Source: DHVE2 group archaeon
Lineage (GTDB): Archaea > Thermoplasmatota > Thermoplasmata > Thermoplasmatales > Aciduliprofundaceae
Assembly (NCBI GenBank): GCA_015521465.1
Contig: WAOD01000006.1
Span: 1 to 32,817 of the forward strand
Length of the DNA stretch: 32,817 bases
Direction: 5' to 3'
Shown here: piece by piece, positions 15,904-23,417 of the stretch
Layout: each line of letters begins with the position of its first letter
How positions within the stretch are numbered: the stretch's first letter is position 1
The notes under the pieces: generated by a model
The model's database searches: none
The model's input: the letters and a program-made list of their open reading frames with translations, nothing else
Told to the model about the DNA's origin: nothing
Made by a program: the position numbers and the translations under genes

Positions 15904-16471
15904 CGTCATCACCCTTCAAAATGTACCTGCAATTTGGACAGTAATGCCAGCTTTTGCTAACTTTAGTACCACAATTGGGGCAGACAGTATCAAAACTTAC
16001 TGGCTCTTGCTTGAAATTTAAAATGTCATAAACCAAAACCAAAATAGAGGCAACGAATAGCAAAACTCCGGATATCAGAAGGTACATGCCATTATGACTC
16101 CCGTAATCAACGCTTACCTGCAAAAATCCAGGAGTGTTCACGTTTGCAATTACAAGATAATACACCCCAGAGCCGGGAGCGGTAAAGACAAGCGATTCGT
16201 CAGAGGTCGTATTTACATACAAACTCCCTGTGAAATTTCCATTTTCTATGCTATTGTACTTGCTCTCGTTCATTATGTAAAATGTGAACGTGTCCGTGCC
16301 CTTCAACGTTATGCTCTCGCTCTCCCCTGCCCTCAAATTCAACGCCACGGACTTTATCTCGCCCCTTGAAAAAGTCATAACGTAATTGTGAGGATTGTAA
16401 GTTCCTGAAAGCACGATCAAGCTAATGGATATCAGTACCATTAGCAAAGATAGTATCTTACTAACACTCAT
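15893..16471 (-). CDS. Membrane protein with extracellular beta domain and cytoplasmic zinc ribbon
   Basis: 192 aa. A signal anchor (residues 5-22) leads to a beta-rich outer domain of about 105 residues with several N-x-S/T sites. The segment LVFTAPGSGVYYLVIANVN resembles PPC/GOLD-type sandwiches. A membrane helix near 131-150 precedes a zinc ribbon (CPNC, 14 residues, CPNC) and an acidic end. The same outside-membrane-ribbon plan is found in the overlapping downstream transglutaminase-like protein, so the two probably act as a pair. ATG 16471 lies 26 nt from the centre of a perfect ATTTAAAT TATA element and is preferred over ATG 16489. Confidence 0.8.
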   Translation of the reverse strand: MSVSKILSLLMVLISISLIVLSGTYNPHNYVMTFSRGEIKSVALNLRAGESESITLKGTDTFTFYIMNESKYNSIENGNFTGSLYVNTTSDESLVFTAPGSGVYYLVIANVNTPGFLQVSVDYGSHNGMYLLISGVLLFVASILVLVYDILNFKQEPVSFDTVCPNCGTKVSKSWHYCPNCRYILKGDDDEQ

Positions 16472-16491
16472 AAAATACCATACGTGCATAC

Positions 16492-16499
16492 ATTTAAAT
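16492..16499 (-). promoter_or_regulatory. TATA box of the zinc-ribbon membrane protein pair
   Basis: ATTTAAAT is centred 25-26 nt before ATG 16471. It sits in the 22-nt gap after nadC and separates this pair from the NAD operon. Confidence 0.55.
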
Positions 16500-17300
16500 C
16501 TTTTCCATTCTCATGGACAAATTCACCGAGTGGGCCGAGTGGGTCAAATAACCCATTGAAATTATGTCCACCTCCGGACACTTAGCATACTGTAGCACGT
16601 TCTCAGGGGTTATCCCACCGGAAAATTCCACAAGCACATTCGCAACATCTTTAATTTTTCCCGCGATCCTGCAAGCGTCCTCTGGAGAAAAGTTATCCAG
16701 CAAGATAATATCCGCTCCACTCTCCGCAGCAATCAAAGCCTGTTCCTCCGTGTCAGCCTCCATTTCCACCTTCTTTGTGAAACTCGCTGATTTAAGCGAA
16801 GAATACACATAATCAAGACCAACTAAGGCAATGTGATTATCCTTAACCATAATCATGTCCCCTAAATTCCACCGATGCGGGTCGCCGCCCCCTATCATCA
16901 CTGCAAGCTTGTCAAGACGTCCCCATAACGTCTTTCGCGTGGCAGCAATTCGCACGTGAGAGTTCATTTCTCTAACCATACTCACAATTTTCCTCGTTTC
17001 AGTGGCTATACCACATAATCTCGATAGAATGTTTAAAACCGTTCTCTCCACACTTAAAAGTTTCCTTGCGTTACCTCTCATGGTTAATATAACCTCACCC
17101 GAATTAACAAAAGTGCCGTCACTCAAGCCATCCACTTCAATACTCATACGCTCCAATTCTCCCCGAAGGTAAGATGCCCCAGCCACAACACACGGCTCTT
17201 GCGCCACTATCTCCCCCACCGCGTTCATATCGGGGGGAATCACTAACTCGGAAGTTACATCTCCGTACCTAACATCATCCTCATAAAGAATCCTGAACAT
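16494..17300 (-). CDS. nadC: Nicotinate-nucleotide pyrophosphorylase (quinolinate phosphoribosyltransferase)
   Basis: 268 aa. It converts quinolinate and PRPP into nicotinate mononucleotide, CO2 and PPi, the last dedicated step of de novo NAD synthesis. Family motifs: YGDVTSELV near residues 12-20, ERTVLNILSRLCGIAT near 82-97, AATRKT near 117-122, GGGDPHRWNLGDMIMVKDNHI near 137-157, and VEFSGGITPENV near 222-233. The usual TRKTxPGxR stretch reads TRKTLWGRLDK here, a small departure. ATG 17300 overlaps the nadA stop (TGATG) and lies 7 nt after GGAGG. Cytoplasmic; last gene of nadX-nadA-nadC. Confidence 0.96.
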   Translation of the reverse strand: MFRILYEDDVRYGDVTSELVIPPDMNAVGEIVAQEPCVVAGASYLRGELERMSIEVDGLSDGTFVNSGEVILTMRGNARKLLSVERTVLNILSRLCGIATETRKIVSMVREMNSHVRIAATRKTLWGRLDKLAVMIGGGDPHRWNLGDMIMVKDNHIALVGLDYVYSSLKSASFTKKVEMEADTEEQALIAAESGADIILLDNFSPEDACRIAGKIKDVANVLVEFSGGITPENVLQYAKCPEVDIISMGYLTHSAHSVNLSMRMEKI

Positions 17301-18187
17301 CACGAAACCTCCAGCATACGCTCTATGGCACGTCTGGCTTTAGAGGCAATGTCATCAGGAACTTTTACCAGGTATTTCTCGTTTTTCAGGCTCTCATAAA
17401 CACCCTTCAAAGTAATCTGCTTCATTCCGAGACATATGGCATTTTCCCAAGCGGGTACGAATTCCCTGTCAGGAAATTCCATCTTCAAGCGCTCAACCAT
17501 GTCCCTCTCCGTTGCAACTACAAATCTCTTCGCATCGCTGTTACGAACGTACTTTATCATTCCTCCAGTACTCGCAATCACATCTGCAATTTTCTGCAAA
17601 TCTGGGGAGCATTCGGGATGTACCATCAGTACCCCATCCCTGCGCACGTTTTCCGCACCCAAATTGGTATGCACGTAGCAATGCCCGTTTGGAGGCATGG
17701 GCACTATTTTCTTGTCAGTTCTCTGAGACACGTAATATGCCAAATTGGCATCAGGACCGAAAAGCACAACATCAGAATCCAGAGAGTTCACAACCTTTAC
17801 AGCGTTAGCAGAGGTACATGTTATATCCGCAAGGGCTTTACATGCTGCAGTGGAATTTACGTACAGCACCACTTGCGCATTAGGGTACTCTTCCCTGTAC
17901 TTCTTTATAATTTCCGGTGTGAGAAATCTTGCCATCTCACAGCTGGCAATTTGAGAGGGGATAAGCACCTCCTTGTCTGGGTTTAAAATAGCAGCTGTTT
18001 CTGCCATGAAATCCACACCTGCAAAGACGATAACATCAGAGTCTATTTGAGTGGCTTTTCTTGCCAGCTCCAGAGAATCACCCACAAAATCAGCTATTCT
18101 CTGAATCTCCCCACTCTGGTAATTGTGTGCCAGGATAACGGCGTTCTTCTCTTTTTTGAGCCTGCTTATTTCTTCTTTCATATTCAC
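17300..18187 (-). CDS. nadA: Quinolinate synthase
   Basis: 295 aa, the compact archaeal form. It condenses iminoaspartate with dihydroxyacetone phosphate to quinolinate using a [4Fe-4S] cluster. By alignment from memory with Pyrococcus NadA (C83, C170, C256), the ligands should be Cys83 (IASCEMA), Cys170 (NGHCYVH) and Cys252 (NAICLGMK). Other family blocks are VILAHNYQ near 17-24, GDSLELA near 36-42, [10 protein letters not shown] near 109-118, TSANAVKVV near 125-133, and HPECSP near 190-195. The start is GTG 18187 or ATG 18181, following a GGAGCGTGAT site. It lies 4 nt after nadX and overlaps nadC by 1 nt. The cluster makes the enzyme oxygen-sensitive, fitting an anaerobe. Confidence 0.97.
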   Translation of the reverse strand: MNMKEEISRLKKEKNAVILAHNYQSGEIQRIADFVGDSLELARKATQIDSDVIVFAGVDFMAETAAILNPDKEVLIPSQIASCEMARFLTPEIIKKYREEYPNAQVVLYVNSTAACKALADITCTSANAVKVVNSLDSDVVLFGPDANLAYYVSQRTDKKIVPMPPNGHCYVHTNLGAENVRRDGVLMVHPECSPDLQKIADVIASTGGMIKYVRNSDAKRFVVATERDMVERLKMEFPDREFVPAWENAICLGMKQITLKGVYESLKNEKYLVKVPDDIASKARRAIERMLEVS

Positions 18188-18191
18188 AATA

Positions 18192-18926
18192 TCACGCTCC
18201 TATCCTCACATTAGATTCTAAAGAATCAAGAAGGGCAACAGGAGAAAGGGCAGCAAGGTAGCTTGTTTTCGGGTTCATCTCCGAGGGCCTGTTTCTCACC
18301 TCAATTGTTGCCGTTCCAAATTCTCCCTCCAAGTAGATACTATGCACGTTTTCATGCACTTCCGGATCAGCGTAAACTTCAACCTCTACATCCAGACCTG
18401 TTGCGATCATAACAAGCACGGTTACATTGGTGCTTTTTGGAAACTTTTTTATAGCTTCCTCGGCACTTCCTTTGAAAACAAGAGTTCTGGACTCGCATTC
18501 AACCCCTAAGGTTTTGCAATTTTTGGTGGTGGTGATTCTTGCTCTGCTAAGCCCTGCAATTTTAGCAGCCCTAATTATGTCCAGACCGCCAACTGCCCCG
18601 GAAGGTATGTATATCTTTGCACCATTCCTCTCACTTAAATTGAAAAGTTCCTCACGAAAATCTCTATCTACAAGTCCTCCAACACTCATGATAAGCATGT
18701 CCTTTCCATTACCTATGACCTTCATGGCATAATCTCTGACCGCTTTTGGAGAGGCTGCTTCTACGACTAAATCCACAGCGCTTAGAAATTCATCCAAAGA
18801 GGGATAGCAGGGAACATCAAAATTTCTGCACCTGTCCGGTTCAATATCGTAAAGGGCAACCACATCGCTTCTCCTGGTGACTATTTCGCGGGCTATCGCA
18901 CCGCATCCGATTATACCTATTTTCAT
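18192..18926 (-). CDS. nadX: L-aspartate dehydrogenase
   Basis: 244 aa. It oxidises aspartate with NAD(P)+ to iminoaspartate, the substrate of NadA, and replaces the oxygen-dependent oxidase NadB. A Rossmann start [13 protein letters not shown] (residues 2-14) is followed by [12 protein letters not shown] near 51-62, [12 protein letters not shown] near 104-115, and [17 protein letters not shown] near 160-176, all AspDH hallmarks. ATG 18926 is chosen because AAGGTGG (18932-18938) gives 5-nt spacing; ATG 18941 would overlap this site. First gene of the NAD operon, with an imperfect inverted repeat over its promoter. Using AspDH rather than NadB is typical of anaerobic archaea. Confidence 0.95.
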   Translation of the reverse strand: MKIGIIGCGAIAREIVTRRSDVVALYDIEPDRCRNFDVPCYPSLDEFLSAVDLVVEAASPKAVRDYAMKVIGNGKDMLIMSVGGLVDRDFREELFNLSERNGAKIYIPSGAVGGLDIIRAAKIAGLSRARITTTKNCKTLGVECESRTLVFKGSAEEAIKKFPKSTNVTVLVMIATGLDVEVEVYADPEVHENVHSIYLEGEFGTATIEVRNRPSEMNPKTSYLAALSPVALLDSLESNVRIGA

Positions 18927-18971
18927 AAGTGCCACCTTCATTTAGTTCTTCAGGGGATATTGCGAGATTGA

Positions 18972-18979
18972 ATTTTAAA
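18972..18979 (-). promoter_or_regulatory. TATA box of the nadX-nadA-nadC operon
   Basis: TTTAAAAT on the minus strand predicts transcription from about 18949, a 23-nt leader before ATG 18926. It is partly covered by the inverted repeat at 18973-19004. Confidence 0.5.
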
Positions 18980-19004
18980 CTTCCGACAATTTAAAAGTTT
19001 GAAA
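18973..19004. promoter_or_regulatory. Imperfect inverted repeat over the NAD operon promoter, candidate operator
   Basis: TTTTAAACTT (18973-18982) and AAGTTTGAAA (18995-19004) are inverted copies with 9 of 10 matches and a 12-nt spacer. The left arm overlaps the TATA box, so a bound protein would block TBP/TFB. Control of NAD synthesis is inferred from position alone. Confidence 0.4.
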
Positions 19005-19167
19005 GACGTTCCAAAAAAGATTTGGGGGTGATACAGTATCTATTTAACTTTTAACATTTAAGATTATTTTTTATTAATTTAGTAGTTATTTACTCAAATA
19101 CAAATTTTTAAATAGTTAATATTGACGAAAAGAATAAATAGAGAATGAAAGATTATTACATGGGTGT

Positions 19168-20061
19168 ATGTTAATGAAATGGGAATTCCTTGCAATATTC
19201 CTTGCAGTGTTTGCATTACTATCGGCTGGCTTTGTTAGTGCACAAACGCTGAACTTCGATAAAACGGTAGTTTCAACATGGACAGACCCTGGATTACCAG
19301 GATATATAAAAATTGTAAAGATAGGGGGATATTCCAGCAATAACTGGCAATATTTTTACTTGGAAACAAAAGATACTGGAATTGCTGAACCACCTGCCAA
19401 CTCTTCAACGGAAGTTAGCATATCAGTAGAGGCAGACGTTAGCGGGCACGATATCGCGCAGTACATATACATTTATCTAACATGGACCAATAATAAAAAC
19501 AACATAAGCTTTTTAGGATACTACAAAGTGGGAGGATTAAGTGATGAGAACTTAGCGCTACACTCATACAATCAAAAAGACATAGCAATTTCTGGAAACA
19601 GAATAACGGTAAAAATTCCGGCCATGGTACTTCAAAATGTCAATGTGTTCAACGTGGAATTTGACACTATGTATGATAACTCCGAGAGTGGATACACACT
19701 GCACTCGGACTCGGCAACGTATTACGCGGATACTGGCTCCCTAGGAGACTCCGGCAATGGCAGAGAAAATGAGAGCGTGCCACAGAGCAGCGAATTCTCA
19801 AATCTCATAAATTTTGGAAGCATAATCGTCGTATCCGTGTGCATCGTACTGCCAGTAATAATATGGTTGTTGGTTTCAGTATGGGTTTACAAAGATGCAA
19901 AGAAAAAATGCAATGAACATCCTCTTCTCTGGTTCTTCGTGGTACTGCTACTTACCCTCATTGGCCTGATAATATACCTCGTTGCTGTAAAAAACGAATG
20001 CAATAACAAGCAGTACGGCCCCAGTGGATACTACCAAGCACCGCCACCACCTCCCGAGTGA
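19168..20061 (+). CDS. Exported protein with beta ectodomain and PLDc_N-like double membrane hairpin
   Basis: 297 aa. A signal peptide (residues 5-25, ending VSA) leads to a beta-rich outer domain of about 180 residues, somewhat like DOMON/CBM9-type sandwiches in its alternating pattern. After a linker (199-210) come two membrane helices, 218-240 and 253-274. The loop WVYKDAKKKCNEHPLLW and the end LLLTLIGLIIYLVAVK recall the small PLDc_N (phospholipase D nuclease N-terminal) helical hairpin. The tail is Tyr/Gly/Pro-rich and ends PPPPPE. Start is ATG 19168 or 19174: TATA AATAAATA at 19133-19140 favours the first, GGGTG at 19161-19165 the second. Role unknown. Confidence 0.78.
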   Translation: MLMKWEFLAIFLAVFALLSAGFVSAQTLNFDKTVVSTWTDPGLPGYIKIVKIGGYSSNNWQYFYLETKDTGIAEPPANSSTEVSISVEADVSGHDIAQYIYIYLTWTNNKNNISFLGYYKVGGLSDENLALHSYNQKDIAISGNRITVKIPAMVLQNVNVFNVEFDTMYDNSESGYTLHSDSATYYADTGSLGDSGNGRENESVPQSSEFSNLINFGSIIVVSVCIVLPVIIWLLVSVWVYKDAKKKCNEHPLLWFFVVLLLTLIGLIIYLVAVKNECNNKQYGPSGYYQAPPPPPE

Positions 20062-20097
20062 AAAAATATTTTTATTTTTAACTATTATTTTTTGTAA
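20062..20097. terminator. A/T-run region between convergent genes
   Basis: T runs on the plus strand (20069-20073, 20075-20079 and 20088-20093) follow the membrane protein gene. They overlap the end of the Lrp-type gene. The T tracts should stop plus-strand transcription. Confidence 0.4.
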
Positions 20098-20974
20098 GTT
20101 TTGTATGAGTATCGCAAAATCCAAGTTTGCAAGAGACATAATTCAAGTATTCCGGATTGAACTTCTCCTCTACAATTATCTCGTAATGAACTTTATTAAC
20201 TCCTTTCATACACACAATGCGCTCCATCGTATAGTCAATTTCCCTTACAAACTGAGCAAAAAACACTCCGTAAACAATCTTGGGTTTCTCAAATATGGAT
20301 GTGCGCCATATGTTGTCCATCTTCTTGATTTTACCTTCAAGGGCAATGTCATCAACCTCTATAAAAAGAGAGAACCACAATATATCCTTGCTGAACGGCC
20401 TATTAACTATGGGATATGCTTTCACAACATCCTCGGAGACAAGTCGCTCCCACCTTTTGGATATCGTTTTTGCGCTTACCCCTATAATTTTAGAAAGCTT
20501 GGAAAAAGGAATTCTTGCGTCATCTCGCATAGCAAGGAGTATTTTCCAGTCTACCATATCTATTTTCTTTTTCCCAGCATTTCTATGATAAAATATATCT
20601 TCAGAATATGAATCCGTGAGTTCCTTGAAAAGCATGAGCTTCTCCCTCAACTCCATCTTATCTGAATACCAGAACTCACCGTAGTACCTGCCTCCCAAAC
20701 ATCCAACAAAATGCATAACACCGGGAATTTTAGATATCCGCTCAAATATGCGCTCTCTCCGCTTTTTAGCATGTATTGATATTACTGCGCTGTTAAGAAC
20801 ATAATCCGAATTTAAAAGAATTGAAAATCCCAACAACTCCCCCCTTTTCATCATAGCATTTATTCTCTTGTCCACGGCCGCACCGGATATGCCAAGATTC
20901 TCAGCTATTCTATAAATGGGCATTCTCCCATCATTCCATAGCAAACGAAGAATTTTTACATCCAAGAGGTCCAT
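20078..20974 (-). CDS. Double Lrp/AsnC-type transcription regulator
   Basis: 298 aa with two tandem Lrp-like units. Residues 1-45 (DLLDVKILRLLWNDGRMP, then NLGISGAAVDKRINAM) form a helix-turn-helix, followed by a ligand-type beta domain to about 135. Residues 138-185 repeat the pattern (DMVDWKILLAMRDDARIPFSKL, then IIGVSAKTISKRWERL), followed by a second beta domain to about 280. Single-unit Lrp proteins are about 150 aa, so this is a duplication or fusion in one chain. The effector and targets are unknown. Upstream lies a 169-nt gap shared with the divergent microgene at 21144, a candidate target. Confidence 0.85.
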   Translation of the reverse strand: MDLLDVKILRLLWNDGRMPIYRIAENLGISGAAVDKRINAMMKRGELLGFSILLNSDYVLNSAVISIHAKKRRERIFERISKIPGVMHFVGCLGGRYYGEFWYSDKMELREKLMLFKELTDSYSEDIFYHRNAGKKKIDMVDWKILLAMRDDARIPFSKLSKIIGVSAKTISKRWERLVSEDVVKAYPIVNRPFSKDILWFSLFIEVDDIALEGKIKKMDNIWRTSIFEKPKIVYGVFFAQFVREIDYTMERIVCMKGVNKVHYEIIVEEKFNPEYLNYVSCKLGFCDTHTKLTKNNS

Positions 20975-21087
20975 GATTTACAAATCATATTCAATTACTT
21001 AAGTTTTTCTAACTTTAAAACTTATAGTAGCACAAATGGAAATAAACAGCAATAATATTCCAAAATATTTCCATTTTTTAAACAACA

Positions 21088-21096
21088 TCTTATATA
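21088..21096 (+). promoter_or_regulatory. TATA box upstream of the 20-codon microgene
   Basis: TCTTATATAC-type element centred about 52 nt before ATG 21144. It predicts a leader of roughly 27 nt that includes the GGAGGTGA ribosome site. Confidence 0.4.
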
Positions 21097-21129
21097 CTTG
21101 GTGATAATAATGGAAATTAGAAAGCACCT

Positions 21130-21137
21130 GGAGGTGA
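21130..21137 (+). promoter_or_regulatory. Perfect ribosome binding site of the microgene
   Basis: GGAGGTGA lies 6 nt before ATG 21144. It is one of the strongest ribosome sites in the window and is the main reason for calling the microgene. Confidence 0.55.
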
Positions 21138-21143
21138 TGCAAC

Positions 21144-21206
21144 ATGATAGAAATTATGCTAATGATAGCAAAAAGTAAGGCTGAGGAGTACAGAAGGAAG
21201 AGGTAA
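21144..21206 (+). CDS. Candidate 20-residue microprotein
   Basis: ATG 21144 to TAA 21206 encodes MIEIMLMIAKSKAEEYRRKR: a hydrophobic start and a strongly basic, helical end, amphipathic overall. A TATA box and a perfect GGAGGTGA at ideal spacing precede it, and no other gene explains these signals. A second short frame, 21110-21178 (22 codons, start after GGTGAT), overlaps it in another frame. It may be a leader or simply chance. The microgene ends 9 nt before the convergent nth gene ends. It could be a small membrane-surface peptide or a regulatory leader. Needs conservation evidence. Confidence 0.45.
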   Translation: MIEIMLMIAKSKAEEYRRKR

Positions 21207-21214
21207 AAGCATAA

Positions 21215-21865
21215 TCAGGATGACCCCACCAATCCTTTCTTTTTATTTTTATAGTAATCGCAGTAATCTTTTACGGGACACTCATCGCATTTTGGAGATA
21301 CCGGTTTGCAAATGGTGCGTCCAAACATGACAAGAAGGGTGTTTATTTCAAGCCAGTATTTTTTAGGCAAAAGTTCCATTAACTTTTTCTCAGTCTCTTC
21401 TGGCTTTGAAGTCTTCACCCATCCAAGCCTGTTTGCAATTCTATGCACATGGACATCTACAGCAATGGCCATCTTCCCATAACCACGAGACAGAACTATG
21501 TTTGCAGTTTTTCTACCTACTCCGGGAAGTTTTAGCAATTCCTCTAAACTGTCAGGCACCCTGCCACCGTACTCTTCATCAATTATTCTTGCAACCTCCT
21601 TTATTTTTCCTGCCTTTTGTCTATAAAAACCAGCAGGATATATTAACATAGCAATTTCCTCAACATCAGCATTTTTTAAATCACCCGGGCGGGGATACTT
21701 CGCAAATAATCTGTTTGCAACGGTGTATGTAACCTCATCCTTTGTTCTCTGGGAAATTATTGTGGCAATTAGTATATGAAAAGGGTTCTTGGATTTGTAA
21801 GGGTGCTCTGGAACAACACCTTTCAAAATCTCAATGGTTTTAACAATATCTTCAGCACTGCGCAT
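21215..21865 (-). CDS. nth: Endonuclease III (DNA glycosylase/AP lyase)
   Basis: 216 aa, standard length. It removes oxidised pyrimidines and nicks at abasic sites in base excision repair. The helix-hairpin-helix LPGVGRKTANIVLS holds catalytic Lys119, and VDVHVHRIANRLGW holds Asp137. The [4Fe-4S] loop has Cys186, Cys193, Cys196 and Cys202 in the canonical C-x6-C-x2-C-x5-C spacing. It is divergent from the DUF6015-like gene; the start codons are 105 nt apart. ATG 21865 follows GAGGTGA at 6 nt. The terminal KNKKKGLVGSS is short and basic. Confidence 0.97.
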   Translation of the reverse strand: MRSAEDIVKTIEILKGVVPEHPYKSKNPFHILIATIISQRTKDEVTYTVANRLFAKYPRPGDLKNADVEEIAMLIYPAGFYRQKAGKIKEVARIIDEEYGGRVPDSLEELLKLPGVGRKTANIVLSRGYGKMAIAVDVHVHRIANRLGWVKTSKPEETEKKLMELLPKKYWLEINTLLVMFGRTICKPVSPKCDECPVKDYCDYYKNKKKGLVGSS

Positions 21866-21940
21866 CGAACACTCACCTCTTTACGATATGCTCTCAATAT
21901 ATATGATTTTGTGCATGGTGTATATTACCGTTGCGAAATA

Positions 21941-21952
21941 TTTTTAATAAAT
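21941..21952 (+). promoter_or_regulatory. TATA box of the DUF6015-like gene
   Basis: TTTTTAATAAAT is centred 25 nt before ATG 21971. It fixes that start and predicts a leaderless mRNA. Confidence 0.55.
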
Positions 21953-21970
21953 ACGCCCATATCGTGGCAA

Positions 21971-22327
21971 ATGGATATAATCACCTACGACATTTTATTC
22001 AATGTCCTCAAAAAGCTACTCACGAAGAGGGGAATGAAAGTAGATGAAATAAAAGAGTTAACTTACTACGTGATAAATTTCTTCGGATATGGAGACCAGG
22101 TCGTGGATAACATATTAACTCCAGCAGATAGGCATGTGTTCAACATCCTTGAAGAATTAGGAGTGCTTAAAACAAGAATGGAAGAAATTAATGTAGCACG
22201 TGGAAAGCTGTGGAGAATTCACTACTGGGTTTATAGAAAGGAGAATATTGAAAAACTTTTGAAGGAGAAAGATGAGGAAGAAGAGAATAACTTAGAGGAA
22301 CTGTACAAAAAACTGTTTGAGGAATAG
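21971..22327 (+). CDS. DUF6015-like archaeal protein (winged-helix-like)
   Basis: 118 aa, soluble. The sequence order matches, from memory, the archaeal DUF6015 family: an N-terminal helical part (DIITYDILFNVLKKLLTKRGM), NFFGYGDQVVDNIL, TPADRHVFNILEELGVLKTR, then LWRIHYWVYRKENIEKLL. The ADRHVFNILEELGVL segment followed by a beta hairpin (GKLWRIHYWVY) looks like a winged helix. The C-terminus is a highly charged helix (KEKDEEEENNLEELY). ATG 21971 is set by the TATA box; the longer frame that extends back into nth is not real. The family is widespread and uncharacterised; a DNA-binding role is only a guess. Confidence 0.78.
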   Translation: MDIITYDILFNVLKKLLTKRGMKVDEIKELTYYVINFFGYGDQVVDNILTPADRHVFNILEELGVLKTRMEEINVARGKLWRIHYWVYRKENIEKLLKEKDEEEENNLEELYKKLFEE

Positions 22328-22768
22328 AAGTAACCTAAAAATCTAATAAGGAAAAAATATGAAGAGTCACAAACAGGCTAAATGATATACACCTAAAACA
22401 TGGCCGTGCCGGTGTACAGGGCACCTTAACAGTCGGAGAAACATGCAAATGCGATACCAGAATTGAGCAGGTTAGTTTGACCGAACTTCCAGCATATTTT
22501 CACAAAATTAACTGAAAACATATCTCCTTGAACTTCTGAAAGTGCCATCAAAGAGAGAAGGGAGAATCAGAGTGCTGTATTTCTATTTGTGCCTTCAGTT
22601 AAAAAAAATAAAGACGAAAAGATTGCAATAGGGTGAGGATAATAAAAGAAAAATATGAGAACAAAATATGCAAGTGAAAACGCACAAATAAAATTTAAAA
22701 GTACTCATGCCAACAAAGTTTTCCTATCTTGCAGGCTGCAAATCTCTCATTTTTAATAAAGAAAGTAG
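22328..22768. other. 441-nt gap without a recognised gene
   Basis: No frame of note on either strand. The part from about 22395 to 22500 is richer in G+C than its surroundings. It contains TACACC (22388-22393) and GGTGTA (22411-22416) as inverted arms around a GGC-CGT-GCC mini-hairpin (22402-22410). The rest is AT-rich, with A runs at 22611-22617. An unannotated small RNA is possible. I see no box C/D, H/ACA, SRP or RNase P pattern. Confidence 0.4.
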
Positions 22769-22841
22769 CAGCCCCGGGCAGATTCGAACTGCCGTCGCGG
22801 GATCCAGAGTCCCGCATGCTTGACCACTACACCACGGGGCT
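22769..22841 (-). tRNA. tRNA-Gln (anticodon CTG)
   Basis: The acceptor arms AGCCCCG and CGGGGCT pair perfectly over 7 bp. The anticodon arm CGGGA-CTCTGGA-TCCCG shows CTG at loop positions 3-5, and the T arm is GGCAG-TTCGAAT-CTGCC. No intron and no encoded CCA. CTG reads CAG codons only; the TTG isoacceptor must lie elsewhere. A TATA box at 22864-22871 is centred 26 nt from the mature 5' end, so little or no 5' leader is expected. Confidence 0.95.
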
Positions 22842-22863
22842 ATATGTGGAGAAATAAAGAACA

Positions 22864-22871
22864 GGTATATG
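22864..22871 (-). promoter_or_regulatory. TATA box of tRNA-Gln
   Basis: CATATACC on the minus strand is centred 26 nt before the first base of the tRNA at 22841. Confidence 0.5.
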
Positions 22872-23068
22872 AGGTTTATGGAAACCCACAGAAAAGATGC
22901 GTGCTGCAAAAATACAAGATAAAGATGACACACCCATAGAAACTTACACTAAAAACATCCTCCAGATAACAAATAATAAATATAAATTCACACATTACAA
23001 TCAAAAACAATCAACCTGTTCACACCCCTAAATTTCTATTTACTTACTGTGGATTTCATATGCGATAG

Positions 23069-23078
23069 TTTAATATAT
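23069..23078 (+). promoter_or_regulatory. TATA box of the aIF1A operon
   Basis: TTTAATATAT is centred 26-27 nt before ATG 23100. No ribosome site is visible, so the mRNA should be leaderless. The preceding 220 nt back to the tRNA are AT-rich and hold nothing I recognise. Confidence 0.6.
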
Positions 23079-23099
23079 GTGCTTCCCAATACGTAGCCA

Positions 23100-23417
23100 A
23101 TGGTAGAAGAAGGTGAAGAAATAATCAGGGTCCCGCTACCCGATAGAAACAAAGGCGAAATGTTTGCAATAGTGGATAAAATACTGGGTGGTGGCCACAT
23201 GATGGTCATGTGCGCTGATGGGAAATCGCGCATGGCTCGCATACCCGGAAAAATCAAGAGGAGAATGTGGATAAGGGAGGGAGACCTCATAGTAATAAGG
23301 CCATGGGATTTTCAGAACGATAAGGCAGATGTTGTTTACAGGTATACCAGAAACCAGGCTGCTCACCTGAGCAAGAGCAGAAAACTTCCCGAAATTTTGG
23401 ATGTGTTTGGGAAATGA
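23100..23417 (+). CDS. eif1A: Translation initiation factor aIF1A
   Basis: 105 aa with an S1/OB-fold core. aIF1A sits in the ribosomal A site and helps Met-tRNAi binding and start selection. Family features: an acidic then basic N-terminus (VEEGEEIIRVPLPDRNKGEM), GGHMMVMCADGKSRMARIPGK near residues 31-51, MWIREGDLIVIRPWDFQ near 56-72, and DVVYRYTRNQ near 77-86. Length and order are standard for archaea. It heads a four-gene operon and overlaps rio1 by 4 nt (ATGA). Linkage to rio1 and a KH protein is a known archaeal arrangement. Confidence 0.97.
   Translation: MVEEGEEIIRVPLPDRNKGEMFAIVDKILGGGHMMVMCADGKSRMARIPGKIKRRMWIREGDLIVIRPWDFQNDKADVVYRYTRNQAAHLSKSRKLPEILDVFGK

Noticed and set aside
21776-21970. 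65-codon extension of the DUF6015-like protein into nth
   Set aside because: TATA spacing and the family start both point to ATG 21971; the extension is antisense to nth.
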